This document shows positions 1-7,747 of a DNA stretch of 64,000 nt, piece by piece. Origin of the DNA: Actinomycetota bacterium. GTDB taxonomy: Bacteria; Actinomycetota; Coriobacteriia; Anaerosomatales; Anaerosomataceae. Below the pieces are notes generated by a model. That model saw only the letters and a program-made list of their open reading frames with translations. It ran no database searches and was not told the origin of the DNA. The DNA lies in the NCBI GenBank assembly GCA_004348925.1, contig RCMX01000006.1, forward strand, positions 752,224 to 816,223, in the 5' to 3' direction. Each line of letters starts with the position of its first letter. Position 1 is the first letter of the stretch. Position numbers and translations under genes: made by a program.

Positions 1-1365
1 CCCGCCGGTGGCGCGACCGTGCTCCTAGGTACCGTCGTTGGCGGCTATGAGTACCACGACGACTGGGACATCTCCCAGCGGGCCGAACCCTACTGCCACT
101 TCAAAGCTGTCGAGTGGCTCGGCGAATTCAAACGTGCGGATCTCCTAGAGGCCGCCGCTTTGCCTTGGACGGACCAGCAGACTGTCTGGTGGGTTGAGGA
201 TCTCGCGGCAATCCGCGACCTTGAGGTGGCGGCCGGTGGCGAGAACGGCGAAGCGCCTGGCGCCGCGGGGGGCTTCGAGGCCGAGAAGGCCGGGGCGTCC
301 GCCTCGTCGCCGACGTCAGTAGAGGCGCTTGCCGTTCTGACCCCGCTGACCGACAAGGCCGAGGTTGAAGACGCTTATGCCCAGTTCGTTGGGCGGCTTA
401 CGTCGGGGGTAGACCCCATCCGAAAGGGGCTCGGGTGGCCTGGGGGATGGGGCGAGTTCGACGTCTACTGGCACTCGGCCGAACAGCTCTGGTGCGTCCT
501 CGAGCCGGAGTTCGCGGGTAGCCGCTACTGGTGCTGCTTCGGACCCGATGACCCCGCCACTCCGAACGACCTCAGCATCGGCTGCGAGATCAACTTCGCC
601 TACGAGGGGGTCAATCGTCGCATCGCCGGTGCCTTCCTGCGGGATGCCGAAGGCCGAGTGTACGTCGCGCACAGCGGCAAGGTCGGCGGCGGACACGAAG
701 GCGTCGGCAAGAGCGCATTCCTGAAGTACATCGACTCACCGGTAAGGGTGGCCGTGGCGTGGCCTGACGGGCAGACGACCGAAATGCTCATCATCGGGAT
801 GCTGGACGCGGACGGCTTCGTGGGCAATGTGGCGACCTTCGTCTCGGAGGTCGCGTCGTTCAAGAGGGACGTGCGCGATGGCACGACAACAGAAAGAGAC
901 CTGCCGCAGGCCCCCGGCGAGGACCATGATGCGGATCTCGACGACTACTTCCCGGAGTCGCTTCTCGGCACCGCGAGCTTTGAGCAGAAGACACGCAAGA
1001 TAGCGATACGACTTGCGCACGGACCGGTGGTGCATGCACTGCGAGACGCGGTTGAGGCCGCCGGGCTGGTTGCGAAGAAGAACAACCGGATTGACCTTGC
1101 TGCTGTGACGTCGGCGGGTGAGCTGATTACCGTCTTTGAGGTGAAGACCGGTGTCGACTGGGGGTCGGTCTACGGGGCCATCGGGCAGTTGATGTACTAC
1201 GGCAAGACCGGAGCACACAACCCAGAGCGCCTTGTGGCGGTACTTCCCGACGGGGGACCGGCTGACCTGGACGCACGTCTTGGGGCAATCGGACTCGGGG
1301 TGGTTCGGTACGAGTACGCAGACGGGAAGCCGGTGTTTACGGGGCTGGATGCGGTCCTGGGCTAA
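1..1365 (+). CDS. Nuclease-like protein with Mrr-type N-terminal region (5' end may be cut)
   Basis: The frame is open to the window edge; a GTG at 19 would give 448 residues, but the gene may begin outside. The N-terminal part (GYEYHDDWDI ... VEWLGEF ... L ... TVWWV) resembles the Mrr_N_2-type region found at the front of some restriction-like proteins. The C-terminal part has a PD-(D/E)xK-like pattern: D359, then E374-V-K376 in FEVKTG, followed by a helix with GQLMYYG. A low-complexity Ala/Gly/Glu linker (about residues 70-100) joins these to a central domain I do not recognise. It converges on the ImmA gene and lies in the island. Restriction or other DNA-directed defence is a reasonable guess, not shown. 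Confidence 0.55.
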   Translation, partial: PAGGATVLLGTVVGGYEYHDDWDISQRAEPYCHFKAVEWLGEFKRADLLEAAALPWTDQQTVWWVEDLAAIRDLEVAAGGENGEAPGAAGGFEAEKAGASASSPTSVEALAVLTPLTDKAEVEDAYAQFVGRLTSGVDPIRKGLGWPGGWGEFDVYWHSAEQLWCVLEPEFAGSRYWCCFGPDDPATPNDLSIGCEINFAYEGVNRRIAGAFLRDAEGRVYVAHSGKVGGGHEGVGKSAFLKYIDSPVRVAVAWPDGQTTEMLIIGMLDADGFVGNVATFVSEVASFKRDVRDGTTTERDLPQAPGEDHDADLDDYFPESLLGTASFEQKTRKIAIRLAHGPVVHALRDAVEAAGLVAKKNNRIDLAAVTSAGELITVFEVKTGVDWGSVYGAIGQLMYYGKTGAHNPERLVAVLPDGGPADLDARLGAIGLGVVRYEYADGKPVFTGLDAVLG

Positions 1366-1395
1366 CTGGCGCGAGCAGGATGCAAGGCGCCGGTG

Positions 1396-2295
1396 CTAGT
1401 GGGCGCTCAGCAGCACAGCGCGAGACGGCGCGAACAGAACGAAGATGTGATACGTGTTCGTAAAGACCTCGATCCGCATCGCACGGATTTCGCCGTTCAG
1501 GTCCGGCCATGGAATCCGCGTGCGTATCGGGTCCTTGTACGAACCGGACTCCAGCAGGGTGCTGACCGCCGCGACGTGGGGCACGACTGCTTCGAATGGC
1601 CCGGAGTCAAACCACTGAGGCCAGTTGTGAGGGTCGTGGTATCGCGAGCGCCACAAGACAGAGCTGAACGCCTCCCTTCGCTCGAAACTCAGGGGGGCAA
1701 TGCACGAGGGCTGACGATTCAAAACGACTCCCGCGACGGGCTTGGCGTTTGTCTCGACCAGCCGTCGGAAGGTCGAGTGAATTGTTGCGCCGAAGGTCGC
1801 GGACAGCTCGAGCACCGACTTGGCGCGCAGCCGGCGGGACGCGGCCTGTTCCTGTAGCAGGGTCCCTTGGAAGAGAAGCTCTGCAGCCACGTGGTTCGCT
1901 TGAAGTTCGAAAAGGGCGCTCGTCTCGGGGGACAGGGTGAAGTAGTCATCCGCGTAGGCCAAGTCCGATTGGCACGGGATGATGTGATGCCCGACCTCAT
2001 GTAGGCGCTTGAACGCACCGTTTGATGCGTGTTCAGGACGGATGTGCACTTCCTTCTCGCGTCTGTCCAACAACGCCAGAACCTTGCCGGAAATGCCTCG
2101 CATCACATCCATGAGGTGGCTCGGGGCCTGGTCGATACACTCGTCGGACAGAAGCGACTCGGCGGGTTCGCTTAGACCAGCGGCCGTGATGAGACGAGCG
2201 ATCGGCGTGGGAAGCTCGTCTTGGACATCAGCGAGCAGGAGCAGCTTCTTGGCTGCCCCTGCAAGCTCCGGATCATTTCTGACCTCATCCAGCAA
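1396..2295 (-). CDS. ImmA/IrrE family metallo-endopeptidase
   Basis: 299 residues. The zinc-protease motif HEVGH is at residues 99-103, and a downstream FELQANHVAAELL block (E130) supplies the third ligand, as in ImmA/IrrE proteins. Family members cleave a partner XRE repressor to derepress mobile elements or stress genes. The TTG start directly follows the TGA stop of the upstream XRE gene, in the same frame, and a GGGAGG site lies 7 bases upstream inside the end of that gene, so translation is probably coupled. The pair is divergent from the ubiquitin-like operon, which makes control of that operon likely. Substrate is inferred. Confidence 0.88.
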   Translation of the reverse strand: MLDEVRNDPELAGAAKKLLLLADVQDELPTPIARLITAAGLSEPAESLLSDECIDQAPSHLMDVMRGISGKVLALLDRREKEVHIRPEHASNGAFKRLHEVGHHIIPCQSDLAYADDYFTLSPETSALFELQANHVAAELLFQGTLLQEQAASRRLRAKSVLELSATFGATIHSTFRRLVETNAKPVAGVVLNRQPSCIAPLSFERREAFSSVLWRSRYHDPHNWPQWFDSGPFEAVVPHVAAVSTLLESGSYKDPIRTRIPWPDLNGEIRAMRIEVFTNTYHIFVLFAPSRAVLLSAH

Positions 2296-2661
2296 TCAGT
2301 CGCCTCCCGACTTCTTGCGGCTTCGATGGAACGCGAGGTACTCGGTGAGTGCTGCGACCTCCTCGTCGGTCAGCTCCTCAGAGAGCAGCGCGTGCGCCAG
2401 CGGCCCCCGCGAAATGGGCTCGCTGCTGGTCGGCTTGTCACGGGGTACTACGTAGCCCGCGAGCTTCATTAGCTCCACGTAGGGGACTTCGAGTGCCGAG
2501 GCAAGTGCGTGCAGCTTGTTCGGAGATGGACTCGCGATTTCGTCGCGCTCGAGTCGTTGCAGGTAGGTCGGGGACATGCCCGCTGCGTCGCTCACCACCT
2601 TCAGAGATGCGCCGCGCAGGTGGCGGATGCGGGCGAGCTCACTTCCCAGCGATTTGGGCAA
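2296..2661 (-). CDS. XRE family helix-turn-helix repressor
   Basis: 121 residues. An N-terminal Cro/CI-type HTH (about residues 5-62; LARIRHLRG ... SPTYLQRLE ... LHALASALEVP) is followed by a short tail ending in basic residues. The TTG start has an AAAGGAGG site 7 bases upstream. It forms a two-gene unit with the ImmA-type protease and faces the plus-strand promoter at 2706-2734, so it probably represses both its own gene and the ubiquitin-like operon. The intergenic region is only about 80 bases and holds a TCAC-N5-GTGA inverted repeat (2677-2689), a candidate operator. Confidence 0.88.
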   Translation of the reverse strand: MPKSLGSELARIRHLRGASLKVVSDAAGMSPTYLQRLERDEIASPSPNKLHALASALEVPYVELMKLAGYVVPRDKPTSSEPISRGPLAHALLSEELTDEEVAALTEYLAFHRSRKKSGGD

Positions 2662-2676
2662 GACGGCCTCCTTTCG

Positions 2677-2734
2677 TCACCTTTAGTGAACATTGTATAC
2701 CGCAGTTGACGGCGGCGAAAGCATCACTTATAGT
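2677..2734 (+). promoter_or_regulatory. Strong promoter of the ubiquitin-like operon, with candidate operator
   Basis: A near-consensus sigma-70 promoter reads TTGACG (2706-2711), 17-base spacer, TATAGT (2729-2734). Predicted initiation is about 2741. A TCAC-N5-GTGA inverted repeat at 2677-2689 lies between the divergent XRE and ubiquitin-like genes. On the minus strand a TACAAT -10-like hexamer for the XRE gene lies within the same 80 bases. Confidence 0.65.
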
Positions 2735-2741
2735 TTACGCC

Positions 2742-2825
2742 ATGACTTACATGCAACGTCCGGCGATGCCGGACGGGCGACCTGCCTGGGTCGCAGCCGA
2801 TGAACTAGGAGTGATGCAGTTGTGA
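2742..2825 (+). CDS. Putative 27-residue leader ORF of the ubiquitin-like operon
   Basis: ATG at 2742 opens a 27-codon frame (begins MTYMQRPAMP, ends DELGVMQL). It starts one base after the predicted transcription start, so it would be translated as a leaderless mRNA. Its TGA stop overlaps the GTG start of the ubiquitin-like gene (GTGA at 2822-2825), the same coupling used further down the operon. It has no recognisable domain. It may be a coupling leader or a small structural component; it could also be chance. Confidence 0.4.
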   Translation: MTYMQRPAMPDGRPAWVAADELGVMQL

Positions 2826-3070
2826 ACGCAAGAGACGAGCGCCACGAGTTCGAGATCTCCATCGACGGGGAGGAGTACACCCTCACCCAGAAGGAGATGC
2901 CCGCGACGGAGATTCTGTCGCTTGCGGGCAAGTCCTACGATGCCTTCTATCTTGTCGAGATGAGGGCGGATCACACCCGCGCGGAATACAAGGATGGCAG
3001 CGCGGTGGTCAAGCTGCACAACGGGCTGAAGTTCATCACGGTCCACGTCGGTCCGACGCCGGTGTCGTGA
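2822..3070 (+). CDS. Single-domain multiubiquitin-type ubiquitin-like protein
   Basis: 82 residues with the pattern of the prokaryotic multiubiquitin family: FEISIDGEEYTL strand pair, ATEILSLAG helix, and a C-terminal KFITVHVGPTPVS. It is the likely protein modifier of the operon. Only one beta-grasp unit is present, whereas many relatives carry two or more. The tail ends GPTPVS, with no exposed di-glycine, so activation may need trimming or use a different terminus. GTG start with an AGGAG site upstream; the stop overlaps the E2-like gene start (GTGA). Family call rests on pattern recognition. Confidence 0.8.
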   Translation: MNARDERHEFEISIDGEEYTLTQKEMPATEILSLAGKSYDAFYLVEMRADHTRAEYKDGSAVVKLHNGLKFITVHVGPTPVS

Positions 3071-3459
3071 CAGCCATGTCAACCGTGGACCTCATGAACC
3101 AGCTCAGGGAACTCGGCTACGAGCCGGAGTTGGGTCCAGAGGGATTCGTCGCATTCGACTACACAATCCTGATTGGGCCGCTTTCGGGCCGGCAGATTCG
3201 GCTGGGGTTTCAGAACCCCGACCAGTTTCCCCTGAACCCGCCCGGCGGACCGTGTGTATCCCCGCGTCTGCTACCACTCAAGACAGGCAACACACCACCG
3301 CTGGAAGGCATCCACGCCATCTCGCCCGAAATCGATCCCGGCGGTGTATGGGAGTACTGGAGCAGGCCGTTCCAGGGTTGGGAGTCGACTTCGCGGAAGG
3401 CTACCGACTACTTGGCCCACGTGAACGCTCTGTTCGATGGACTTCCCGCCGATGTTTAG
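3067..3459 (+). CDS. Prokaryotic E2-like (UBC-fold) protein
   Basis: 130 residues. The order FVAFDY ... IRLGFQNPDQFPLNPPGGPCVSP ... IHAIS ... VWEYWSRPFQGW ... YLAHVNALF matches the prokaryotic E2 family often found beside multiubiquitin proteins. The only cysteine is C63, before rather than after the His83 region where an E2 catalytic cysteine is expected, so it may be a non-catalytic E2 homologue or use an unusual cysteine. GTG start at 3067 overlaps the upstream stop; its own end overlaps the JAB-E1 gene by 23 bases. It probably transfers or positions the ubiquitin-like protein after E1 activation. Confidence 0.75.
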   Translation: MTAMSTVDLMNQLRELGYEPELGPEGFVAFDYTILIGPLSGRQIRLGFQNPDQFPLNPPGGPCVSPRLLPLKTGNTPPLEGIHAISPEIDPGGVWEYWSRPFQGWESTSRKATDYLAHVNALFDGLPADV

Positions 3460-5035
3460 CGTCGCGTTCACGGAGGCGATCCACGCGCAGTTTGTCGAAC
3501 ACTTGATCAGGAGTGATCGACAGGAGGATCTCTGCTTCGCGTTGTACTGGCCCAGCCAGGGCAGAGATCGGCAGACCGCTCTCATCGGCGCAATCGTGCT
3601 CCCGGGATCGGGTGACAGGGCTGTTCACGGCAACGCGAGCTTCACCTCCGGCTACTTCCTGCGGGCTCTGGAGATGGCCGAGCAGCGCGGAGCGGGGCTG
3701 GCGCTTGCGCACAGTCATCCTCTGGGCAGCGGCTGGCAGGGGATGAGCACTGACGACGTGTCGGCCGAGCTGTCACACGCCGCTCAAGCTCTTGCGGTCA
3801 CGGGCCTCCCCCTAGTCGGTGTCACTCTCGGCGGTCACGGCAACTGGAGCTGTCGCGAGTGGGTTCGCGTGAGTCGGGGCGAGTATCAACGTGTAGATGG
3901 CGAGTCAGTCCGAGTGGTCGGGGAGCGCCTCGCCCTAGCTCACAATCCCTCTCTGCGCCCGGTTCCAGCGCTTGATGGCCGGCTTCATCGCACCGTGTCG
4001 GCCTGGGGCCCCGAGACGCAGGCGGGACTGGGTCGTTTGCGGGTTGGGGTAATCGGCGTGGGGAGTGTCGGCTCTCTGGTCGCCGAAAGCCTTGCCCGTA
4101 CGGGCATCGGCGAAATCCGCCTGATTGACTTCGACACCGTTGAGCTGGGCAATCTCGATCGGCTGCTGCACGCCTCGCGCGTGGACGTTGCTCTCGCGCG
4201 ATCCAAGGTTGAAGTGCTGGCCGAGGCCCTCCGAAGGTCCGCGACGTCTCGGCCGTTCCGCGCGGAGCCGCTGGAGCTGAGCATCTGCGAGGAGGACGGC
4301 TTTCGCGCGGCGCTCGATTGCGACGTCTTGTTCTGTTGCGTGGATAGACCTTGGCCGCGCTTCGTGCTCAACGTGATTGCCTACGCACACTTGATCCCAG
4401 TCGTCGACGGCGGCGTTCACGTCGAGGCTCGCAAGGACCCTGTGCGGCTGGTTTCGGCCGACTGGAGAGCGTACGTGGCTGGCCCGGGTCGCCGGTGCCT
4501 CGAGTGCGCCGGGCAGTACTCGCCAGGTCTCGTAGACACGGACCGACGGGGTGATTTCGACAACCCACACTACATTGCGGCGCTCGCCGACGACCACCCA
4601 GCGCGGCATGGAGAGAACGTCTTCGCATTCAGCGCTGCGTGCGCATCCTTGGAGGTCTTGCAGGCGCTCATCATGCTTGTCGCGCCCTGCGGGGTCGGGG
4701 ATATCGGAGGACAGCACTATCACCTGCTGCCTGGCACAGTCGATATCGAGGGACCCGCGTGCAGACCAACGTGTCCGTTCTCCGAGAGCCTGCTCGGGCT
4801 AGGCGACAGCTACCCCGCACACTGCACGGGCGAGCATGAAGTGGCTCAAGCTCAGATTGCGAGGCGCCAGACGGCACGGCGCACCGCGCGCGTTCGTCTT
4901 GGTCGTGCCCTCGTTGGGCTGTTGCGTCGACTCGGGGCTGTTGTCGAGAAATGGCTGCTCGGCGCGGATCAGGACCTAATAGAGCGACCCGTGGAGGGAG
5001 GTGATACACATGGCACGTCAACACGTCGGACGTGA
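3437..5035 (+). CDS. Fused JAB deubiquitinase-E1 activating enzyme
   Basis: 532 residues, two domains. Residues 1-165 are a JAB/MPN metalloprotease: E30, H92-x-H94-P, and S104-x-x-D107. Residues 190-460 are a ThiF/E1 adenylation domain: nucleotide loop GVIGVGSVGS (204-213), acidic DFDTVELGNLDR (231-242), and zinc-type cysteines C354/C357 and C442/C446. The catalytic E1 cysteine is not obvious. The Arg-rich tail (470-532) is atypical. In published bacterial systems (Bil and Bub types) JAB and E1 are often separate genes; fused forms are known. Start could also be ATG 3452, which overlaps the E2-like stop. Confidence 0.85.
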   Translation: MDFPPMFSVAFTEAIHAQFVEHLIRSDRQEDLCFALYWPSQGRDRQTALIGAIVLPGSGDRAVHGNASFTSGYFLRALEMAEQRGAGLALAHSHPLGSGWQGMSTDDVSAELSHAAQALAVTGLPLVGVTLGGHGNWSCREWVRVSRGEYQRVDGESVRVVGERLALAHNPSLRPVPALDGRLHRTVSAWGPETQAGLGRLRVGVIGVGSVGSLVAESLARTGIGEIRLIDFDTVELGNLDRLLHASRVDVALARSKVEVLAEALRRSATSRPFRAEPLELSICEEDGFRAALDCDVLFCCVDRPWPRFVLNVIAYAHLIPVVDGGVHVEARKDPVRLVSADWRAYVAGPGRRCLECAGQYSPGLVDTDRRGDFDNPHYIAALADDHPARHGENVFAFSAACASLEVLQALIMLVAPCGVGDIGGQHYHLLPGTVDIEGPACRPTCPFSESLLGLGDSYPAHCTGEHEVAQAQIARRQTARRTARVRLGRALVGLLRRLGAVVEKWLLGADQDLIERPVEGGDTHGTSTRRT

Positions 5036-5186
5036 CGGCGGTCTTGGCTCGCTCGTGTTCGGGCTTGCGTTGATGGCCTTCGCGGTCTATCGACCCGGGT
5101 GGGTCTCCGCGGGCGTCACTGCCTATGCGCACTTCTGGGACAGAGTTGTCTCACCCGCGCTCCTCAGCATCCTCTTCAAGAGCTGA
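5010..5186 (+). CDS. Small membrane protein closing the ubiquitin-like operon
   Basis: 58 residues from ATG 5010, chosen because GGAGGGAGGTG ends 6 bases upstream; the start lies inside the end of the JAB-E1 gene (26-base overlap). One hydrophobic segment (about residues 12-28, LGSLVFGLALMAFAVY) and a second amphipathic stretch toward the C terminus (VVSPALLSILF) suggest a membrane protein. No known family seen. Its strong site and overlap argue it is a real component; it could be a target, an effector or a membrane anchor for the conjugation machinery. Confidence 0.6.
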   Translation: MARQHVGRDGGLGSLVFGLALMAFAVYRPGWVSAGVTAYAHFWDRVVSPALLSILFKS

Positions 5187-5280
5187 GCCAAGCGTGCAGG
5201 GCAAACGAGCGGCCGTCGCTGGAGTGAGTTCCAGGGCGGCTAGCTCATTCCTCGGAGATCGTGTGCATAAGTACCATTAA

Positions 5281-5306
5281 GTACCTACTCTCCATCGTGT
5301 AGGTAC
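5281..5306. repeat. Perfect inverted repeat downstream of the ubiquitin-like operon
   Basis: GTACCTAC (5281-5288) and GTAGGTAC (5299-5306) form 8-base arms around a 10-base spacer. No T-run follows, so it is not a textbook terminator. A second AAGTACC copy just upstream suggests a protein-binding site, possibly upstream control for the gene at 5411. Confidence 0.5.
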
Positions 5307-5410
5307 GTATTCACGTATCTGCGTAGTGCCTACCCGGCACGTCGGAACAAACGGCCCGCATTCACCTTCTCGCGGCTACGCTAGGGAGTAGTCGATTCGA
5401 GGAGGCTCCT

Positions 5411-6667
5411 ATGACGCGCAAGCCATTGAACCCGCGGCAGGTCGAAGTGCTGCAGTGGATCGCTGACGGCTGCCCCGACCGAGCGTGGCCGGATTTCACC
5501 TACAAACACACTGCTGTGGCCTTGCAGGGTAGGCGGCTCGTGAAGGTGTCCAAGCGCGGTGGATGGTATGCCGAGATCACTGAAGACGGACGCTTCTACC
5601 TTCTCCACAAAGCCTATCCGGGTGAGCCCGTGCCGGCGAAGCGACCCGTGGTGCATCGCGAACGAGTGCGCCCCAAGTCGACGCCCCAGGCGGCACCCGT
5701 GAAGAGCGAGCCACAAGAAGAGCCTCTCCATGAGCAGAAGTCGAGCCTGGACGAGACCCACGCCGAGGAACCGGTCGTGAGTGTCGACGATCGTCCGACG
5801 ATCGCCGTGCCCGCCGCTCTTCGGAATCCACACCCCGCAGTTGCCGCGCTTCGCGACGCTAAGGGTCGCTTGGATATGACCTCGGCAGTACAGGGCAGGG
5901 CACTTCGTGTGCTCCAGGCACTCGCGCTCGCCGCCGAACGAGAGGGATACCGCGTCGAGGCAGTCAAGCCGCAACGAAACGGTTACGGGCGCGTGTGGTA
6001 CGACTCGAAGGACCACATCGTGATCGATACCGGCGAGACCCGCGAGGGTGTCCGCATCTTCCAGCAGACCAACAGGGCGGCACACGCGCTCACTGCCGCC
6101 GAGGCCAGGGAGGCTGGCGATCGCTGGGCCCGCAAGCCGCCGAAGTACGACTACACGCCCAATGAGTACCTGCGCATCGAGCTTGAGCGGACCTGGGGTG
6201 GGACTCAGCGCTCGTGGAGCGAGGGGACGCGTGGCCCAATCGACCGCAAGTTGCCTGCGGTCCTGGAGGAGATCACCCGCCGACACCAACAAGCCAAGGC
6301 GCGGCGGCTCCAGGCCGAAGCCGAGCGCCTGGAGCGGGAGCGCCAGTGGCACGTCGTCCACGAGCGCGCCAAGGTGTTGCTGCAAGAGCATCACCGGGCC
6401 GAGGTGCTGTGCAATCAGGCCGATGACTGGCGGCGGGCGGGCGAACTACGTGCGTACGTGGAAGCCATGCGACAGAAGGCGGACGCGCTCACGGCGGATG
6501 ATGAGCGGGAGGTGGCGCTCAAGTGGGTCGAATGGTCTGGCGCATTCGCCGAGCGGCTGGATCCGCTCAGTCGCCCCGTCGTCATGCCCGCGGAGGTCGA
6601 ACCGAAGCCCGATGCCCTGCAGCCCTTCATGGGTGGATGGAGCCCCTACGGGCCACGAGGTTGGTGA
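5411..6667 (+). CDS. Hypothetical winged-helix and coiled-coil protein
   Basis: 418 residues, start ATG 5411 with GAGGAGG 8 bases upstream. Residues 1-70 look like a winged helix (NPRQVEVLQWIADGCPD ... HTAVALQGRRLVKVS ... WYAEITEDGRFYL). A Pro/Glu-rich linker (about 75-130) follows, then a region that binds nothing I recognise (about 140-240), then a charged coiled coil (about 280-380). Similar architectures occur as hypothetical proteins on actinobacterial mobile elements. Function unknown; the order DNA-binding head plus long coil would fit a scaffold or regulator of the island. Confidence 0.7.
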   Translation: MTRKPLNPRQVEVLQWIADGCPDRAWPDFTYKHTAVALQGRRLVKVSKRGGWYAEITEDGRFYLLHKAYPGEPVPAKRPVVHRERVRPKSTPQAAPVKSEPQEEPLHEQKSSLDETHAEEPVVSVDDRPTIAVPAALRNPHPAVAALRDAKGRLDMTSAVQGRALRVLQALALAAEREGYRVEAVKPQRNGYGRVWYDSKDHIVIDTGETREGVRIFQQTNRAAHALTAAEAREAGDRWARKPPKYDYTPNEYLRIELERTWGGTQRSWSEGTRGPIDRKLPAVLEEITRRHQQAKARRLQAEAERLERERQWHVVHERAKVLLQEHHRAEVLCNQADDWRRAGELRAYVEAMRQKADALTADDEREVALKWVEWSGAFAERLDPLSRPVVMPAEVEPKPDALQPFMGGWSPYGPRGW

Positions 6668-6729
6668 CGCCTGTACCAGCAGTGATGGTAGTCTGTCGTA
6701 GTGCGCATCACAGTGGTTCAGAGTCGTTG

Positions 6730-6758
6730 TTGCGCCGGTCGACCGGCGTGGGTAGAAT
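6730..6758 (+). promoter_or_regulatory. Abi gene promoter containing a perfect 16-bp palindrome
   Basis: TTGCGC (6730-6735), 17-base spacer, TAGAAT (6753-6758). The spacer is filled by the perfect palindrome CGCCGGTC/GACCGGCG at 6733-6748, which overlaps the -35 element. A repressor bound here would block the promoter, so the Abi gene is probably kept silent. Confidence 0.6.
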
Positions 6759-6827
6759 CTACTCAGCAAACGCGCCAAGCCTCTCAACGATGCTCACTCG
6801 GCGCGTCTTTCCTTTTCTGGGGGCTCA

Positions 6828-7712
6828 ATGCAGTACACCAAGCCTGCTCTGACGCACGAGCAGCAGGCAGACCAGCTCATCGACCGCGGCATGGAGTGCG
6901 ATCGGGACGAGCTGATTCGCTGTCTGAAGAGCGTTAACTACTACCGACTCAGTGGCTATTGGTTCCCGTTCCGCAACGAGGACAGTTCGTTCAAGGACGG
7001 GACCACGCTGAACAAGGTGTGGCGACGCTATGCATTTGACCGACGCTTGCGGCTGCAGGTGCTCGACGCTATCGAGCGTGTTGAAATCTGTGTGCGCTCC
7101 GAACTCGTGTATCGACTCGCGCACGAACAAGGTGCGTTCGGGTACCTCGACAAGGCGAACATGCCCGGGCTCGGCGCCGATGAGTACGCCACGTTCATCA
7201 AGCGTCTGACCGAGGAGTACGAGGGGAGCCACGAGCAGTTCATCGATCACTTCAGAGCGACCTATGCGGATAGCCACCCGTTGCCGCCGTACTGGATGAT
7301 CACGGAGCTCATGGCCTTCGGCTCCCTGCTGCGGCTATTCAGGGGATCGCCGCAACCGGTGAAGCGAGAAATTGCAGATCGTTTCGGAGTGAACGCCAAG
7401 GTCATGGAGTCGTGGCTGAAGACGCTCAACATCATCCGCAACATCTGCGCGCATCACGGCCGTCTCTGGAATCGCGAGCTTGGGTTCAAGCCCATGATTC
7501 CGAACAAGGACGCCAAGTGGCACGAGCCTGTCGCCGTAACGAACAACCGCATCTTCGGAGTGCTCACTATCCTGAAATGCATGCTCGACGACGTGGCACC
7601 GCAGAGTGGCTGGACCGAAAGGCTGCTCACGCTGCTGGACGACTATTCCGACTTGCCGCGTGACCGCATGGGCTTTCCGGACGACTGGCGCGAGTGTCCG
7701 ATCTGGAAGTAG
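6828..7712 (+). CDS. Abi_2 (AbiD/AbiF) family abortive infection protein
   Basis: 294 residues. The N-terminal NYYRLSGYWFPFR block and the C-terminal NIIRNICAHHGRLWNR block are typical of Abi_2 proteins. R204-N-x-x-x-H209 fits the RN-x(3-5)-H motif of HEPN-type RNases, so the expected role is RNA cleavage and growth arrest upon phage infection. Start ATG 6828 follows a short GGGGG site. It has its own promoter with a palindromic operator and is the last gene before the att site, as is common for cargo at island ends. Confidence 0.85.
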   Translation: MQYTKPALTHEQQADQLIDRGMECDRDELIRCLKSVNYYRLSGYWFPFRNEDSSFKDGTTLNKVWRRYAFDRRLRLQVLDAIERVEICVRSELVYRLAHEQGAFGYLDKANMPGLGADEYATFIKRLTEEYEGSHEQFIDHFRATYADSHPLPPYWMITELMAFGSLLRLFRGSPQPVKREIADRFGVNAKVMESWLKTLNIIRNICAHHGRLWNRELGFKPMIPNKDAKWHEPVAVTNNRIFGVLTILKCMLDDVAPQSGWTERLLTLLDDYSDLPRDRMGFPDDWRECPIWK

Positions 7713-7747
7713 CCTCTGACCTGCGTGAATCCGTACCGATAATCCCC

